This document shows positions 26,397-34,754 of a stretch of 45,301 bases of DNA, in pieces. The translations under genes were made by a program, and so were the position numbers. The DNA comes from an uncultured Roseiarcus sp. Lineage in GTDB: Bacteria > Pseudomonadota > Alphaproteobacteria > Rhizobiales > Beijerinckiaceae. The stretch spans positions 1-45,301 of the forward strand of contig CAMFKX010000008.1 of the NCBI GenBank assembly GCA_945957375.1. Reading direction: 5' to 3'. The notes beneath the pieces were generated by a model. The model was not told the origin of the DNA. It searched no databases and saw nothing but the letters and a program-made list of their open reading frames with translations. The number at the start of each line of letters is the position of its first letter. The first letter of the stretch is position 1.

Positions 26397-28135
26397 GGGT
26401 CGACGAGCCCCAGGCGCCTGCGATGCAGGATTCTTGGCGCCGCGAGCGCGGCCGCGTAGACGACGAACGGAACGAGCGCCTGCATGAGCCCGAACACCGC
26501 CGACAGCCGCCGGTCGCCGCCGTCGACCAGCGCGAGCGCCTCCGTCGTCAGCGTCGCGACCCTGCCGCCGCCGGCGAACAGGGTCGAGAGATATTGCGCC
26601 GCCGAGACGGAGACGCCGATGGCGAAGGCGAGCAGGAGCGGCCCCGCGAGGATCGGCAGTTTTACGCGGACGAGAGTCTCGAGCGGACCCGTTCCGAGCG
26701 CCCGTGCGGCACGGGCATAGCGCGGATCGAGCGCCCGCCACGGCCCCTCGAGCGCGAGCAGGACATAGGGAAACACGAACAGGCCGTGCGCCCAGGCGAC
26801 GGCGGCGAACGTCCCGTCGAACCGCAGTGCGGAAAACAGCGTCTCGACTCCGAACAGGAAGGAGAGCTGCGGCAGCAAGAGGGGCAGATAGAGCAGTGCG
26901 CTCGACCCGCGCCGCCCGAGCCGGTCGTCGCCTTCGAGGCAGGCGACGGCGAGCGCGAGCGCCGCAAGCGTCGAGACGGCGGCCAGCGCCACCGTTGCGC
27001 CGAGCGGGCTTGCGAGCCGCGGCGTGGCGCGGCGCAGGATTTCGAACGAAAAGCTCTCCGGCCAGGCGCGCGGGAACGGCCAGCGCCAGGCGAAGGCCCA
27101 GACGACGAGGACGACGAGGGAGGCGAACCCCAGCCCGACCGCCGCACCGCCCGCGAGCGCGAGCCCGCGCGCCAGAGGCTCGAGGACGCCCGAACGCATC
27201 CCCGAGCGCGCTCGGGCGACGAGCATGCGCAGCGCGAGCGCCTCGGCCGCGCGCCAGACGAGCAACGCAACCGCCACGATCGCGAGCTGCAGCGTCGCCG
27301 CGGCGCTCGCGATGAAGACGTCGTCGAGGTTCGGCGACAGGAACCAGCGCAGGCCCATGAGCGACAGCGGCGCCGGATGCGAGGAGCCAAGCACGATCGC
27401 CATGTCGACGACGGAGAGGCCATAGGCGAGCACGGCTGCGACCGGCAGGCGCATGCGGGCGTAGAGCTGCGGGGCGACGATGACGACAAAGGCCGCCGCC
27501 GGGGCGTAGCCGAGCGTCCGCGCCGCCCGCAACTGCGCCTGCGCGGGAAACTGTCTGAGCGCGGCAAGGCCGACGGCGATCAGAAACGGCGTCTCCTTGA
27601 CCGCGAGGCCGAGCGTCAGCGCGAGCCCGAAGGGGTCGCCGATGGTCGCCACGTCCGGCGGCGTCGCGAAGCCCGCAAGGGGACTCAGGAGCCGCACGAT
27701 CCAGCCGCTCGGCGCGACCAGGAACGCGAGCCCGATCGCGATCGCCGAGTGCGGGCTCGCGAGCAGAGGAGCTAGCCAGCCTTCGACCGCGCCGCCCGAT
27801 CGCCGCCCGGCGACGCGCGCGAGCACGGCGAAGGCGAGCGCGAGCGCCGCGGCGCTCGAGGCGAAGCCGACGAAGACCGTCAGCCGGAGGCTCGCCGCCA
27901 GCCCCGGCTCAGCGAACAGTCTTTTCCAGGGCGCGAGGCTGAAGCTTTCGCCGCCGAGCGCCGGCAGGAAGCCGAACGCCGGCAGCAGGGTCAGGAGAAT
28001 CCCCGCGACGATCGGCCCGCCGAGAAGCAGGAACGCAACCGCGCGCGCGGCGTTGATGCGCCGCCAGCCACCCGCCATACCGTTGCTCGTGTGATGGGCT
28101 GCCCTTTCCAGGGCGCCCGCCGCTACGCTCGTCAT
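26393..28135 (-). CDS. ynjC: ABC transporter permease YnjC (two fused permease domains)
   Basis: Inner-membrane permease of 580 aa made of two tandem binding-protein-dependent transport domains with about twelve helices, as in E. coli YnjC and ThiP/FbpB-type proteins. The first half contains LRAARTLGYAPAAAF and the second YARAARALGTGPLETLVRVK, both EAA-loop-like ATPase-docking segments. The substrate is unknown. It begins 3 bp after ynjB ends and overlaps ynjD by 4 bp. Confidence 0.9.
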   Translation of the reverse strand: MTSVAAGALERAAHHTSNGMAGGWRRINAARAVAFLLLGGPIVAGILLTLLPAFGFLPALGGESFSLAPWKRLFAEPGLAASLRLTVFVGFASSAAALALAFAVLARVAGRRSGGAVEGWLAPLLASPHSAIAIGLAFLVAPSGWIVRLLSPLAGFATPPDVATIGDPFGLALTLGLAVKETPFLIAVGLAALRQFPAQAQLRAARTLGYAPAAAFVVIVAPQLYARMRLPVAAVLAYGLSVVDMAIVLGSSHPAPLSLMGLRWFLSPNLDDVFIASAAATLQLAIVAVALLVWRAAEALALRMLVARARSGMRSGVLEPLARGLALAGGAAVGLGFASLVVLVVWAFAWRWPFPRAWPESFSFEILRRATPRLASPLGATVALAAVSTLAALALAVACLEGDDRLGRRGSSALLYLPLLLPQLSFLFGVETLFSALRFDGTFAAVAWAHGLFVFPYVLLALEGPWRALDPRYARAARALGTGPLETLVRVKLPILAGPLLLAFAIGVSVSAAQYLSTLFAGGGRVATLTTEALALVDGGDRRLSAVFGLMQALVPFVVYAAALAAPRILHRRRLGLVDP

Positions 28136-28138
28136 CGC

Positions 28139-29368
28139 TCACTGCGCATAGCGCTCGCGCCATTCCTCACTGATCCGTGTCATCCGGGACGGATGCGGCT
28201 CGAGAAGCACCTTCGCTAGGTCAGCGCTGGTCGGCAACGCGGGCGCGGTCGGCAGATCGGCGAACAGGGCCTTCTGCTCGGGCGCGAGCTTGTTAAGGTC
28301 GAGCACGGTCATGGCCCCGAGCGCGCGGATGTCCTGGGCGTGCGCCTGCGTCGCCGGGTCGAGCAGGAAGTCCGCGACGACCATCGCCGCGTCCTTGTGC
28401 GGCGAATTGTAGGGGATGGCGACGAAGCTCGTGTTGCCGATCGTCCCGTCGGCGAAGGTCGTGACGCGGACGGTTGCGGGCAGGCGGCCGGCCTCGACGG
28501 CGGCGGCGGCCTCGGCCGGATCGAAGGCCATGGCGAAATCGACCTCGCCGTCGTCGATGAGCTGGATCAGCGCCGGCTCGTTCGCCGGGAACTGCTGTCC
28601 CTTGCGCCAGAACGAGGGGTAGACGGCGTCGCACCACGCCCAGAGCGGCGCGGTCTCGGCGGCGAAATTCGCGTCGTCGGCCGGCTCGAGGAGGCGCGCC
28701 TTGTCCGGCGCGAGGTCGATCAGCGCCTGCTTCAGGAAGCTCGCGCCCATGAAGTCCTTCGGGTCGGGGTGGGTGAACCGGCCCGGGTGCGCCTTGATCC
28801 AGTCGGTCAGGGCGGCGAGCGAGCGCGGCGGCGGCGCAACCTTCGCGGAGTCGACGATGAACACGAACTGCGCGAGCCGCCAGGGCGACTCGTAGCCCTC
28901 GACCGGGACGGTGAAGTCGGTCACGTTCGACGGCTTCGCCGTCGTGTCGACGTAGCGGGCATTCGGCAGGTTTTGGGCGAACGGCCCGTAGAGCAGCCCC
29001 TTCGCCTTCATCGACAGGAAGTTCGGGCCGTTGATCCAGATCAGATCGACCGAGCCGTCGGCGTCGCGATGCGCGCTCTTCTCCGCCACCACGCGCGCGA
29101 CCGCTTCGCCGGTGTCGGTGAGCTTGACCTGTTTCAGGTCGACGCCGTAGCGGTCGCGCACCTGATCGCCGACCCAGGCGATGAAGGCGTTGGTGCGCTC
29201 GTCGCCGCCCCAGGCGTTCCAGTAGACCGTCTCGCCACTGGCGCGGGCGAGAACCGCGTTCCAGTCGCCGTCAGCGCGCGCGGACGCGGAAATCCCGGCG
29301 AGCGCAAGCGCCAGGCTACCGGCGCAGATCCATCGCTTCAATGTCGTCCCCTCCCTGGTGAACTGCAT
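28139..29368 (-). CDS. ynjB: ABC transporter substrate-binding protein YnjB
   Basis: Periplasmic binding protein of about 400-409 aa resembling E. coli YnjB: ASGETVYWNAWGGDERTNAF, GSVDLIWINGPNF, a VPVEGYESPWRLAQFVFIV block and a C-terminal LEPHPSRMTRISEEWRERY. It has a signal peptide ending near ASARA. Two starts are plausible: ATG 29368 with AGGAGAG upstream, or TTG 29341 with GGGAGGGG upstream, which gives a compact signal peptide (KRWICAGSLALALAG). The gene overlaps ynjF in either case. Ligand unknown. Confidence 0.9.
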   Translation of the reverse strand: MQFTREGTTLKRWICAGSLALALAGISASARADGDWNAVLARASGETVYWNAWGGDERTNAFIAWVGDQVRDRYGVDLKQVKLTDTGEAVARVVAEKSAHRDADGSVDLIWINGPNFLSMKAKGLLYGPFAQNLPNARYVDTTAKPSNVTDFTVPVEGYESPWRLAQFVFIVDSAKVAPPPRSLAALTDWIKAHPGRFTHPDPKDFMGASFLKQALIDLAPDKARLLEPADDANFAAETAPLWAWCDAVYPSFWRKGQQFPANEPALIQLIDDGEVDFAMAFDPAEAAAAVEAGRLPATVRVTTFADGTIGNTSFVAIPYNSPHKDAAMVVADFLLDPATQAHAQDIRALGAMTVLDLNKLAPEQKALFADLPTAPALPTSADLAKVLLEPHPSRMTRISEEWRERYAQ

Positions 29369-29993
29369 CGCGTCTCTCCTCGGCAGCCGGCCCGAACGTC
29401 CGAAATCCCAAGCGCCAGCGCATCAGCGTGGTCACCAGACACAGGACCGCGAAGGCGTAGGCGAGACCGGGAAAGAGAGAAGGCCACAGGCACATGGCGA
29501 CGAAGACGGCGATCGTCTCCGCCCCCTCGGTGAGCCCGCCAAGGTAGTAGAGGCCCTTCGTCGGAAAGCTTTGCGCCGTGAGCCCGCCCTTCGCCGCGAC
29601 CGCCGCGAAGGCGAGAAAGCTCGACCCCGTGCCGATGAAGGCCGCGAGCAAGACCACCGCGGGCAGCGCGTTGCGCGCCGGATCGGCGACCGCGAAGCCC
29701 AGCGGGACGAGTGCGTAGAACACGAAGTCGAGGGCGATGTCGAGAAAGGCGCCGCGCTCGGTCGGCCCGAGCTTTCGCGCGAGCGCGCCGTCGAGGCCGT
29801 CGGCGACGCGGTTGACAAGGATCAGGACCAGCCCGGTCCATGAGACGCCGAGCGCGAGCGCGCCGGCCGCCGCGACCCCGACCGCGAACCCGGCGATGGT
29901 GACCGCGTCGGCGCGCACGCCGGCCTTCGCGAGGCGCGCTGCGACCGGATCGAGGACCCGGCGCATCAGCGGTTGCAGGCGGGCGTCGAACAT
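29316..29993 (-). CDS. ynjF: CDP-alcohol phosphatidyltransferase family protein YnjF
   Basis: Membrane enzyme of 225 aa with the CDP-alcohol phosphotransferase motif D68-G69-x2-A72-R73-x7-G81-x3-D85-x3-D89 (DGALARKLGPTERGAFLDIA). The spacer is seven residues rather than the usual eight. Five or six hydrophobic helices. Members transfer a phospho-alcohol between CDP-diacylglycerol-like donors and acceptors; the substrate is unknown. E. coli also has ynjF next to ynjABCD, supporting the assignment. It starts 5 bp after the flavoprotein fusion gene. Confidence 0.87.
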   Translation of the reverse strand: MFDARLQPLMRRVLDPVAARLAKAGVRADAVTIAGFAVGVAAAGALALGVSWTGLVLILVNRVADGLDGALARKLGPTERGAFLDIALDFVFYALVPLGFAVADPARNALPAVVLLAAFIGTGSSFLAFAAVAAKGGLTAQSFPTKGLYYLGGLTEGAETIAVFVAMCLWPSLFPGLAYAFAVLCLVTTLMRWRLGFRTFGPAAEERRDAVHQGGDDIEAMDLRR

Positions 29994-29997
29994 CGGC

Positions 29998-32148
29998 TCA
30001 GCCCCTCAGCCAGCGGAACAGGCGCTCCGCGAGCTGCAGCGTCCAGGCGGGCGTGTGGGCGCGCCGCCACTCGGCCGCCGTCGCGCGCGCGGCGTCTCCC
30101 CAGCCGGGATAGGAATGGATCGTGGCGAAGATCGCCTTGAGGCCGAGCCCGTGGCGCATGGCGAGCGTGAACTCGCCGAGCACGTCGCCCGCGTGCGCGC
30201 CGACGATGGTCGCGCCGAGAATCCGGTCCTTGCCCGGAACGGTCAGAACCTTGACGAACCCGCCGGTCGCCCCGTCCACGATCGCCCGGTCGAACTCCGA
30301 AAGAGCATGGCGCGTGACCTCGTAGCGAACGCCCCGCTCGCTCGCCTCGGTTTCGTTCAGGCCGACGCGGGCGATCTCGGGATCCGTGTAGACGACGAAC
30401 GGGAAGGCGGGCAGCCCGGCCTTGGCGCGCCCGAGCGGCGCGAGTAGCGCGTTCAGCGCCGCCCGCGCCCCGTATTGCCCGGCGGCGTGGGTGAACTGGA
30501 GCTTTCCGACGACGTCGCCCGCCGCATAGATGGTCGGGAGGCGCGTGCGCAGCCGCCCATCCACGACGAGGCGTCCGTCGTCGAGGAGGCCGAGCGCCTC
30601 GAGGCCAAACCCGCGCGTGCGCGGCCGCCGGCCGACCGCGACGAGCACACGGTCGAAGGGGATCGGCCGCCCGTCGGCGAGGGTCGCGCGAAAGGCGCCG
30701 TCGGCTCGGGCGAAGGCCGCGACCGCCACGCCCTCGAAGACCGCGACGCCGTCGGCTTTCAGAGCCTGGCGCATGGCGGCGGACACCTCCTCGTCCTCGC
30801 GGGGAAGAACGCGCGGCGCGCCCTCGACCATTGTCACGGCGGAGCCGAGCCGGGCAAAACTCTGGGCGAGCTCGCAGCCAATCGCCCCGCCGCCGACGAC
30901 GAGGAGCCGGGCCGGGCGCTCGGTCAGGTCCCAAACCGTCTCCGAGGTCAGCGGTTTGACGTCGGCGAGGCCGGGAACGGGCGGCAGGACCGGCTCGGCG
31001 CCGGTCGCGACCACGATCCGGCGCGCCGTCAGGCGCCGCCCGTCGACGTCGACCGTCCAGGGATCGACGACCGTCGCTCTACCTTCGATCACCTCCGCGC
31101 CGAGGCCGCGGTAGCGCTCGGCGGAATCGTGCGGCGCGACCTCGGCGACGACTGTTCGCACCCGCGCCATGACCGCGGCGAAGTCGGGTTCAAGACGGCC
31201 GGCGAGGCCGAAGCGCGCCGCGTCCGCCCCTTCGTGGGCGAGCCTCGCCGCCCGGATCAGCGCCTTCGAGGGCACGCAGCCGGTGTTGAGGCAGTCGCCG
31301 CCCATGCGCCGCTCCTCGATCAGCGCCACCCGCGCCCGCGCCGCCGCCGCGACATAGGCGGCGACGAGGCCCGCCGAGCCCGCGCCGATGACAACGAGGT
31401 TGACGTCGAAGCGCTTCGGGCGCGGCCAGGCGGCAAGCCGCGCCCGCCCCGCCCGCCAGGCGCCGAACCCCTTGGCGGCGAACGGCGCCGCGGCCAGCGC
31501 GAACAGGATCCCGAGGAGACGGGGGCTCAGGAGATCGGCGGGCCGCTCGATGGTCGCGGCTTCGGCCCCCGCAAGTGCATACAGAATGGCGAACGGCGCC
31601 GCGCCGATCATTGTGATGAGGGCGAAGGTGGCCGTGCGCATGCCGGTCAACCCGGCGGCGAGGTTGACGGCGAAGAAGGGGATGACCGGGGTCAGCCGGG
31701 CCGCGAACAGCCAGCGCGCCCCGTCGCGCGCGACGCCGCGGTCGACCCGCGCGACGAAGTCCGGGAATCGCACGGCGACGGCGTCGCGGAAGAGATAGCG
31801 CGCGGCAAGCATCGCGACGGTCGCGCCCACGGTGCTCGAGAGGGAGACGAGCGGCGCGCCGAGCCAGGCCCCGAACAGCGCGCCGCCCGCGACGCTCATC
31901 GCCCAGGCGCCCGGCAGCGACAGCGCGGCGAAGGCGACGTAGGCCGCGAAATAGAAGGCGCCCGAGAGGGCGAGGTTTCGCTCGACGAACGCGCGCCGTT
32001 CGACGATCCAGGCCGCGATCTCGCTGGGCGCGACGGTCGTGCGAAAGGCAACGGCGAGCCCGACGACGGCGACGAGAGCCGCCGCGGCGAGCCAGAGGCG
32101 AAGCCGTCCCGTGTCGTGGATCCGTTCACGCGCCGTTCCGGACGACAT
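29998..32148 (-). CDS. VTT (TVP38/DedA)-domain membrane protein fused to a mercuric-reductase-like flavoprotein
   Basis: Fusion of 716 aa. Residues about 15-225 are a SNARE-associated/VTT membrane domain with LPGAWAMSVAGGALFGAWLG and the RLTPVIPFFAVNLAAGLTG motif. Residues about 245-716 are a class I pyridine nucleotide-disulfide oxidoreductase: GAGSAG (255-260), redox pair C286/C291 in GGDCLNTGCVPSK, VVGGGAIGCELAQSF, YAAGDVVG. The dimerisation-domain catalytic block reads IHSYPGWGD, keeping His but with Asp where lipoamide dehydrogenases have Glu. Start 32148 (MSSGTARER) avoids a long unlikely extension. It lies 5 bp after ccdA. The enzyme would bring disulfide reductase activity to the inner face of the membrane. 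Confidence 0.9.
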   Translation of the reverse strand: MSSGTARERIHDTGRLRLWLAAAALVAVVGLAVAFRTTVAPSEIAAWIVERRAFVERNLALSGAFYFAAYVAFAALSLPGAWAMSVAGGALFGAWLGAPLVSLSSTVGATVAMLAARYLFRDAVAVRFPDFVARVDRGVARDGARWLFAARLTPVIPFFAVNLAAGLTGMRTATFALITMIGAAPFAILYALAGAEAATIERPADLLSPRLLGILFALAAAPFAAKGFGAWRAGRARLAAWPRPKRFDVNLVVIGAGSAGLVAAYVAAAARARVALIEERRMGGDCLNTGCVPSKALIRAARLAHEGADAARFGLAGRLEPDFAAVMARVRTVVAEVAPHDSAERYRGLGAEVIEGRATVVDPWTVDVDGRRLTARRIVVATGAEPVLPPVPGLADVKPLTSETVWDLTERPARLLVVGGGAIGCELAQSFARLGSAVTMVEGAPRVLPREDEEVSAAMRQALKADGVAVFEGVAVAAFARADGAFRATLADGRPIPFDRVLVAVGRRPRTRGFGLEALGLLDDGRLVVDGRLRTRLPTIYAAGDVVGKLQFTHAAGQYGARAALNALLAPLGRAKAGLPAFPFVVYTDPEIARVGLNETEASERGVRYEVTRHALSEFDRAIVDGATGGFVKVLTVPGKDRILGATIVGAHAGDVLGEFTLAMRHGLGLKAIFATIHSYPGWGDAARATAAEWRRAHTPAWTLQLAERLFRWLRG

Positions 32149-32153
32149 GGCCT

Positions 32154-32876
32154 TCAAAAGCTCGTCGTCAGCCGGACGAGCCAGTCCGGCGAGGCCGCGA
32201 CAAGCGCCGTCTCGATCGGACGGTCGAGCCCCGTCAGGATCGACCCGCCAAGCGCCACGAGCAAAAGCCCCATGACGGTCTTGAGCGACTTGCCGCCGGT
32301 GAGCGCCGCGCCGCGCCAGCGCAGGAACGCGGCACGCGAGGCGAGGCCGACGAGGGCGAGGGGCAGGGCCGCCCCGACGCCGAAACTCGCCATCGTGAGC
32401 GCGGCCGCGCCCGCCGTGCCGCCCTGCGCGGCCAGCACGGAGGCTGCGCCGAGCGTTGGCCCGGCGCACGGGCTCCAGACGGCCCCGAGCAGAAGGCCGA
32501 CGCCGAACTGGCCCGCAAGCCCGCCAGACCTGAGGCGCTCGATGCGCGCGTCCGCCCAGTTGCTCACCGGTCCGCCCGCGAGCGCGAGCCGGGCCTGAAG
32601 GCTCGGCGTCGCCAGAACCAGCCCGGCGAGGACCATGACGACCGCGCTCGCGGTCCGGATCCGGTCGCCATCGATGCCGAGCGACAGGCCGACGGTCGCG
32701 ACGAACAGGCCGATCGCGACGAACGACAGCGTCACGCCGGCCGCGAGCGCGACCGGGCCGAAGCGGTGCTCGCTCGCCGCGGTCCCGAACACGATCGGGA
32801 CGAGCGGCAGCACGCAGGGCGAGAGGATCGAGAGCAGACCCGCGACGAAGGCGAGCCCGAGCGGGGCGAGCGTCAT
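32154..32876 (-). CDS. CcdA/DsbD-type transmembrane thiol electron carrier
   Basis: Membrane protein of 240 aa with six to seven helices. The two conserved redox cysteines are C21 in LSILSPCVLPLVP and C137 in GAVWSPCAGPTLG, which form the transmembrane disulfide that carries electrons from cytoplasmic thioredoxin to periplasmic partners. Its ATG overlaps the stop of the upstream thioredoxin-like gene (ATGA). Adjacent exported thioredoxins are its likely clients. Confidence 0.9.
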   Translation of the reverse strand: MTLAPLGLAFVAGLLSILSPCVLPLVPIVFGTAASEHRFGPVALAAGVTLSFVAIGLFVATVGLSLGIDGDRIRTASAVVMVLAGLVLATPSLQARLALAGGPVSNWADARIERLRSGGLAGQFGVGLLLGAVWSPCAGPTLGAASVLAAQGGTAGAAALTMASFGVGAALPLALVGLASRAAFLRWRGAALTGGKSLKTVMGLLLVALGGSILTGLDRPIETALVAASPDWLVRLTTSF

Positions 32877-33337
32877 GGAATTCTCCGAAGCGTGGTCGCG
32901 ACGAGCGCGGCGATGGACGAGAGGCGGGTCGCGCCGACGGTTCGGGCGGTCTCGACGTCGCCCCTGTAGCCGATGAGGGTCGCCGGGCTTCTCACGTCGA
33001 GCCGCCACAGCGCGTCCTTCTGGGAGTCGAAGTCGACCCGGAACACGACGAGGCCGGCGGTCTTCTCGTCGTGCTCGACGATCGACAGGACGGCGTCCTC
33101 GACCTTGCAAACGGGACACCAGGGCGCGCCGACGACGACCACGATCGACCGGCCCGCCCTCTGCGCGCCGTCGAACGCGTCGTCCGTGTAGTCCTGCTGT
33201 TCCGCGCCGAGCGCAGCGCGCGCCGCGAGGCAGGCCGACAGGGCGAGAAGCGGCAGGCAAACGCGTCGCGGCGACCTCACGGATACGACCTCCCTGGCGT
33301 CAGAGCCCGACGGGCCTTTCGCGTTTGCGGCGATCAT
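32873..33337 (-). CDS. Exported thioredoxin-fold protein (CPVC)
   Basis: Protein of 154 aa with an N-terminal export signal (about 22-45). It has either a normal cleavage near AALGA or a lipobox-like LSAC at residues 33-36. The thioredoxin domain carries C74-P-V-C77 in GAPWCPVCKVE, then VDFDSQKDALWRL. It is paralogous to the thioredoxin at 34056-34451 (same VDFDSQKDA block). It is coupled to ccdA by a 4-bp overlap, so it is probably reduced by it. ATG 33337 sits six bases after the stop of the preceding gene. Confidence 0.85.
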   Translation of the reverse strand: MIAANAKGPSGSDAREVVSVRSPRRVCLPLLALSACLAARAALGAEQQDYTDDAFDGAQRAGRSIVVVVGAPWCPVCKVEDAVLSIVEHDEKTAGLVVFRVDFDSQKDALWRLDVRSPATLIGYRGDVETARTVGATRLSSIAALVATTLRRIP

Positions 33338-33343
33338 GTCGGC

Positions 33344-34003
33344 TCAGTCCGGCCGCGCGATCAGCTGGTGATGGGCGTCCACGCCGATCCGGCCGCGCTC
33401 GAGCCCGTGCGCCGTCCCGTCGCTGTGGTAGACGAGCAGCGCCGCGTTCGCGTGCGTGGGAACGTGGGTCAGGCGGATCGTGACGCTGGCCGTCCCGTCG
33501 GGGCCGGCCGTGAACGTATTCGACCGGCCGTCGCCGTCGATCGGCGTGAAGCCGACCGGCTTCTGATCGAAGTGATTTTCGAACAGGCTGTAGACGCCGC
33601 CCGGCTTCAGGCCGGAAAAGGTCGCCTCGAGCACCAGCCCGCCGTTCTGCTCGGCGATCGTCAGCCTGCCGGTCGCCCCGAGCCAGGTCCCGAGATCGAA
33701 GCCGAGCGGATGACCCTCGGCGGTGAACACGGGCGAGGACCGCGGGTCCTCGCCGATGCTGGCCGGCCGAAAGCCGGCCGCGTGCCGGATGCCCTGGGGT
33801 CCAACCGCTTCCGGCGCGGCCGGATCGGCGACGAAGGCTTGCGGGTCGATCAGTTTCGGCTGTTTCGTTTCGCCGGAAAAGAAGGCGGCGTGGGTGACGA
33901 AGCCGAGCGCGACCGGCTCGCCGGCGAGGGCTGGCGCGGCCAGGCCGATCGGGCCGGCGAGGGAGACGGCCATCATCAGGGCGCGCAGAGGGTTTCGAAG
34001 CAT
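33344..34003 (-). CDS. Secreted protein of unknown function
   Basis: Protein of 219 aa with a signal peptide (residues 1-27, cleavage after ALA). The mature part is beta-rich and histidine-containing (VTHAAFFSG, ENHFDQKPVGF, HVPTHANAALLVYHSDGTAH, DAHHQLIA). The histidine clusters would suit metal binding, but I do not recognise a named family. It is flanked by two exported thioredoxins in the same operon and may be their substrate or a metal carrier; that is inference only. Confidence 0.7.
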   Translation of the reverse strand: MLRNPLRALMMAVSLAGPIGLAAPALAGEPVALGFVTHAAFFSGETKQPKLIDPQAFVADPAAPEAVGPQGIRHAAGFRPASIGEDPRSSPVFTAEGHPLGFDLGTWLGATGRLTIAEQNGGLVLEATFSGLKPGGVYSLFENHFDQKPVGFTPIDGDGRSNTFTAGPDGTASVTIRLTHVPTHANAALLVYHSDGTAHGLERGRIGVDAHHQLIARPD

Positions 34004-34055
34004 GTTGGCGTTCTCCGGCCTGATGGATGCTGGCGTCGGAATAGAAACGACGCGG

Positions 34056-34451
34056 TCAGAGCGTCTTCGCCAGCAGCGCGGCGATCGAGTCCGGGTTGGT
34101 GTCGCCGACCGACCGGCCCGTCTCCGCGCCGCCCTTGAAGGTGACGAGCGTGCTCTGCATGCGCGCGCCGAAGCGCTTGACGGCGTCCTTCTGGCTGTCG
34201 AAATCGACGTGGAAGACGACGAGGCCGGCGTATTTCGGCTCGCCTTCCAGTTGCGACAGGATCGGCGCCTGCGCCCGACAGGTCGGGCACCAGGGCGCGT
34301 GGATCTCGACGAGAATGGGCTTCCCCGCCTTCTGCGCCGTGTCGAAGGCGGCGGCCGAGTAGTCGACCTTCTCCGCCGCGAAGACGGCGCCAGAGGCGGC
34401 AAGCATCGGCATGGCGAGAAGCGCGAAAGTGAAATTCCGACGGCGTATCAT
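34056..34451 (-). CDS. Exported thioredoxin-fold protein (CPTC)
   Basis: Protein of 131 aa: signal peptide 1-26 (MIRRRNFTFALLAMPMLAAS.., cleavage after FAA), then a thioredoxin domain with C55-P-T-C58 in IHAPWCPTCRAQAP and VDFDSQKDAVKRFG. The start at 34451 gives the cleanest signal peptide. It is the first gene of the leftward ten-gene run, 52 bp before the secreted-protein gene. With CcdA it would form a periplasmic reducing (or metal-loading) relay. Confidence 0.87.
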   Translation of the reverse strand: MIRRRNFTFALLAMPMLAASGAVFAAEKVDYSAAAFDTAQKAGKPILVEIHAPWCPTCRAQAPILSQLEGEPKYAGLVVFHVDFDSQKDAVKRFGARMQSTLVTFKGGAETGRSVGDTNPDSIAALLAKTL

Positions 34452-34754
34452 AGTCAGTCTCCGTTGCAGGTATGAACTCGTATCGTCCTTCAGCGCGGGT
34501 CTTTCGCCGAGGCGCCGCCACATGTTACGTTCAAAGCGACACGTCGAAGATGTTTTGGAAAAACATCAGTCTTCGAAGCGTGGGCGAGCATAGGCCGGCC
34601 TGGGAACCGCGGACCGGCTCGATGGGGCGTCGAACGCAAGCCCCAAGCCGGGCGACTGGTGCGTGTTCTGCTCCTTCGGGTCAATTCCGTGCCCCCCTTC
34701 CAAGTTGTGGGCCAGCGCGGCGGCCCGAATTGCTGCGTCTAGCGCCGTCGCGCA
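34452..34754. other. Control region of the thioredoxin-ynj run, with a stem-loop
   Basis: Leftward promoter of the ten-gene run is expected here. A strong inverted repeat lies at 34545-34575: ATGTTTT-GGA-AAAACAT, flanked by CGAAG and CTTCG with a four-base bulge on one side. It could be an operator or a terminator of the sigma gene, which ends at 34755 and is read toward it. No gene seen. Confidence 0.35.

Noticed and set aside
26423-27775. 450-codon plus-strand frame opposite ynjC
   Set aside because: Extremely Arg/Glu-rich, typical of antisense to Ala/Leu-rich membrane proteins in GC-rich DNA.
30475-32598. 707-codon plus-strand frame opposite the VTT-reductase fusion and ccdA
   Set aside because: Low-complexity Arg/Asp/Gly composition and no motif; the opposite strand encodes well-supported proteins.
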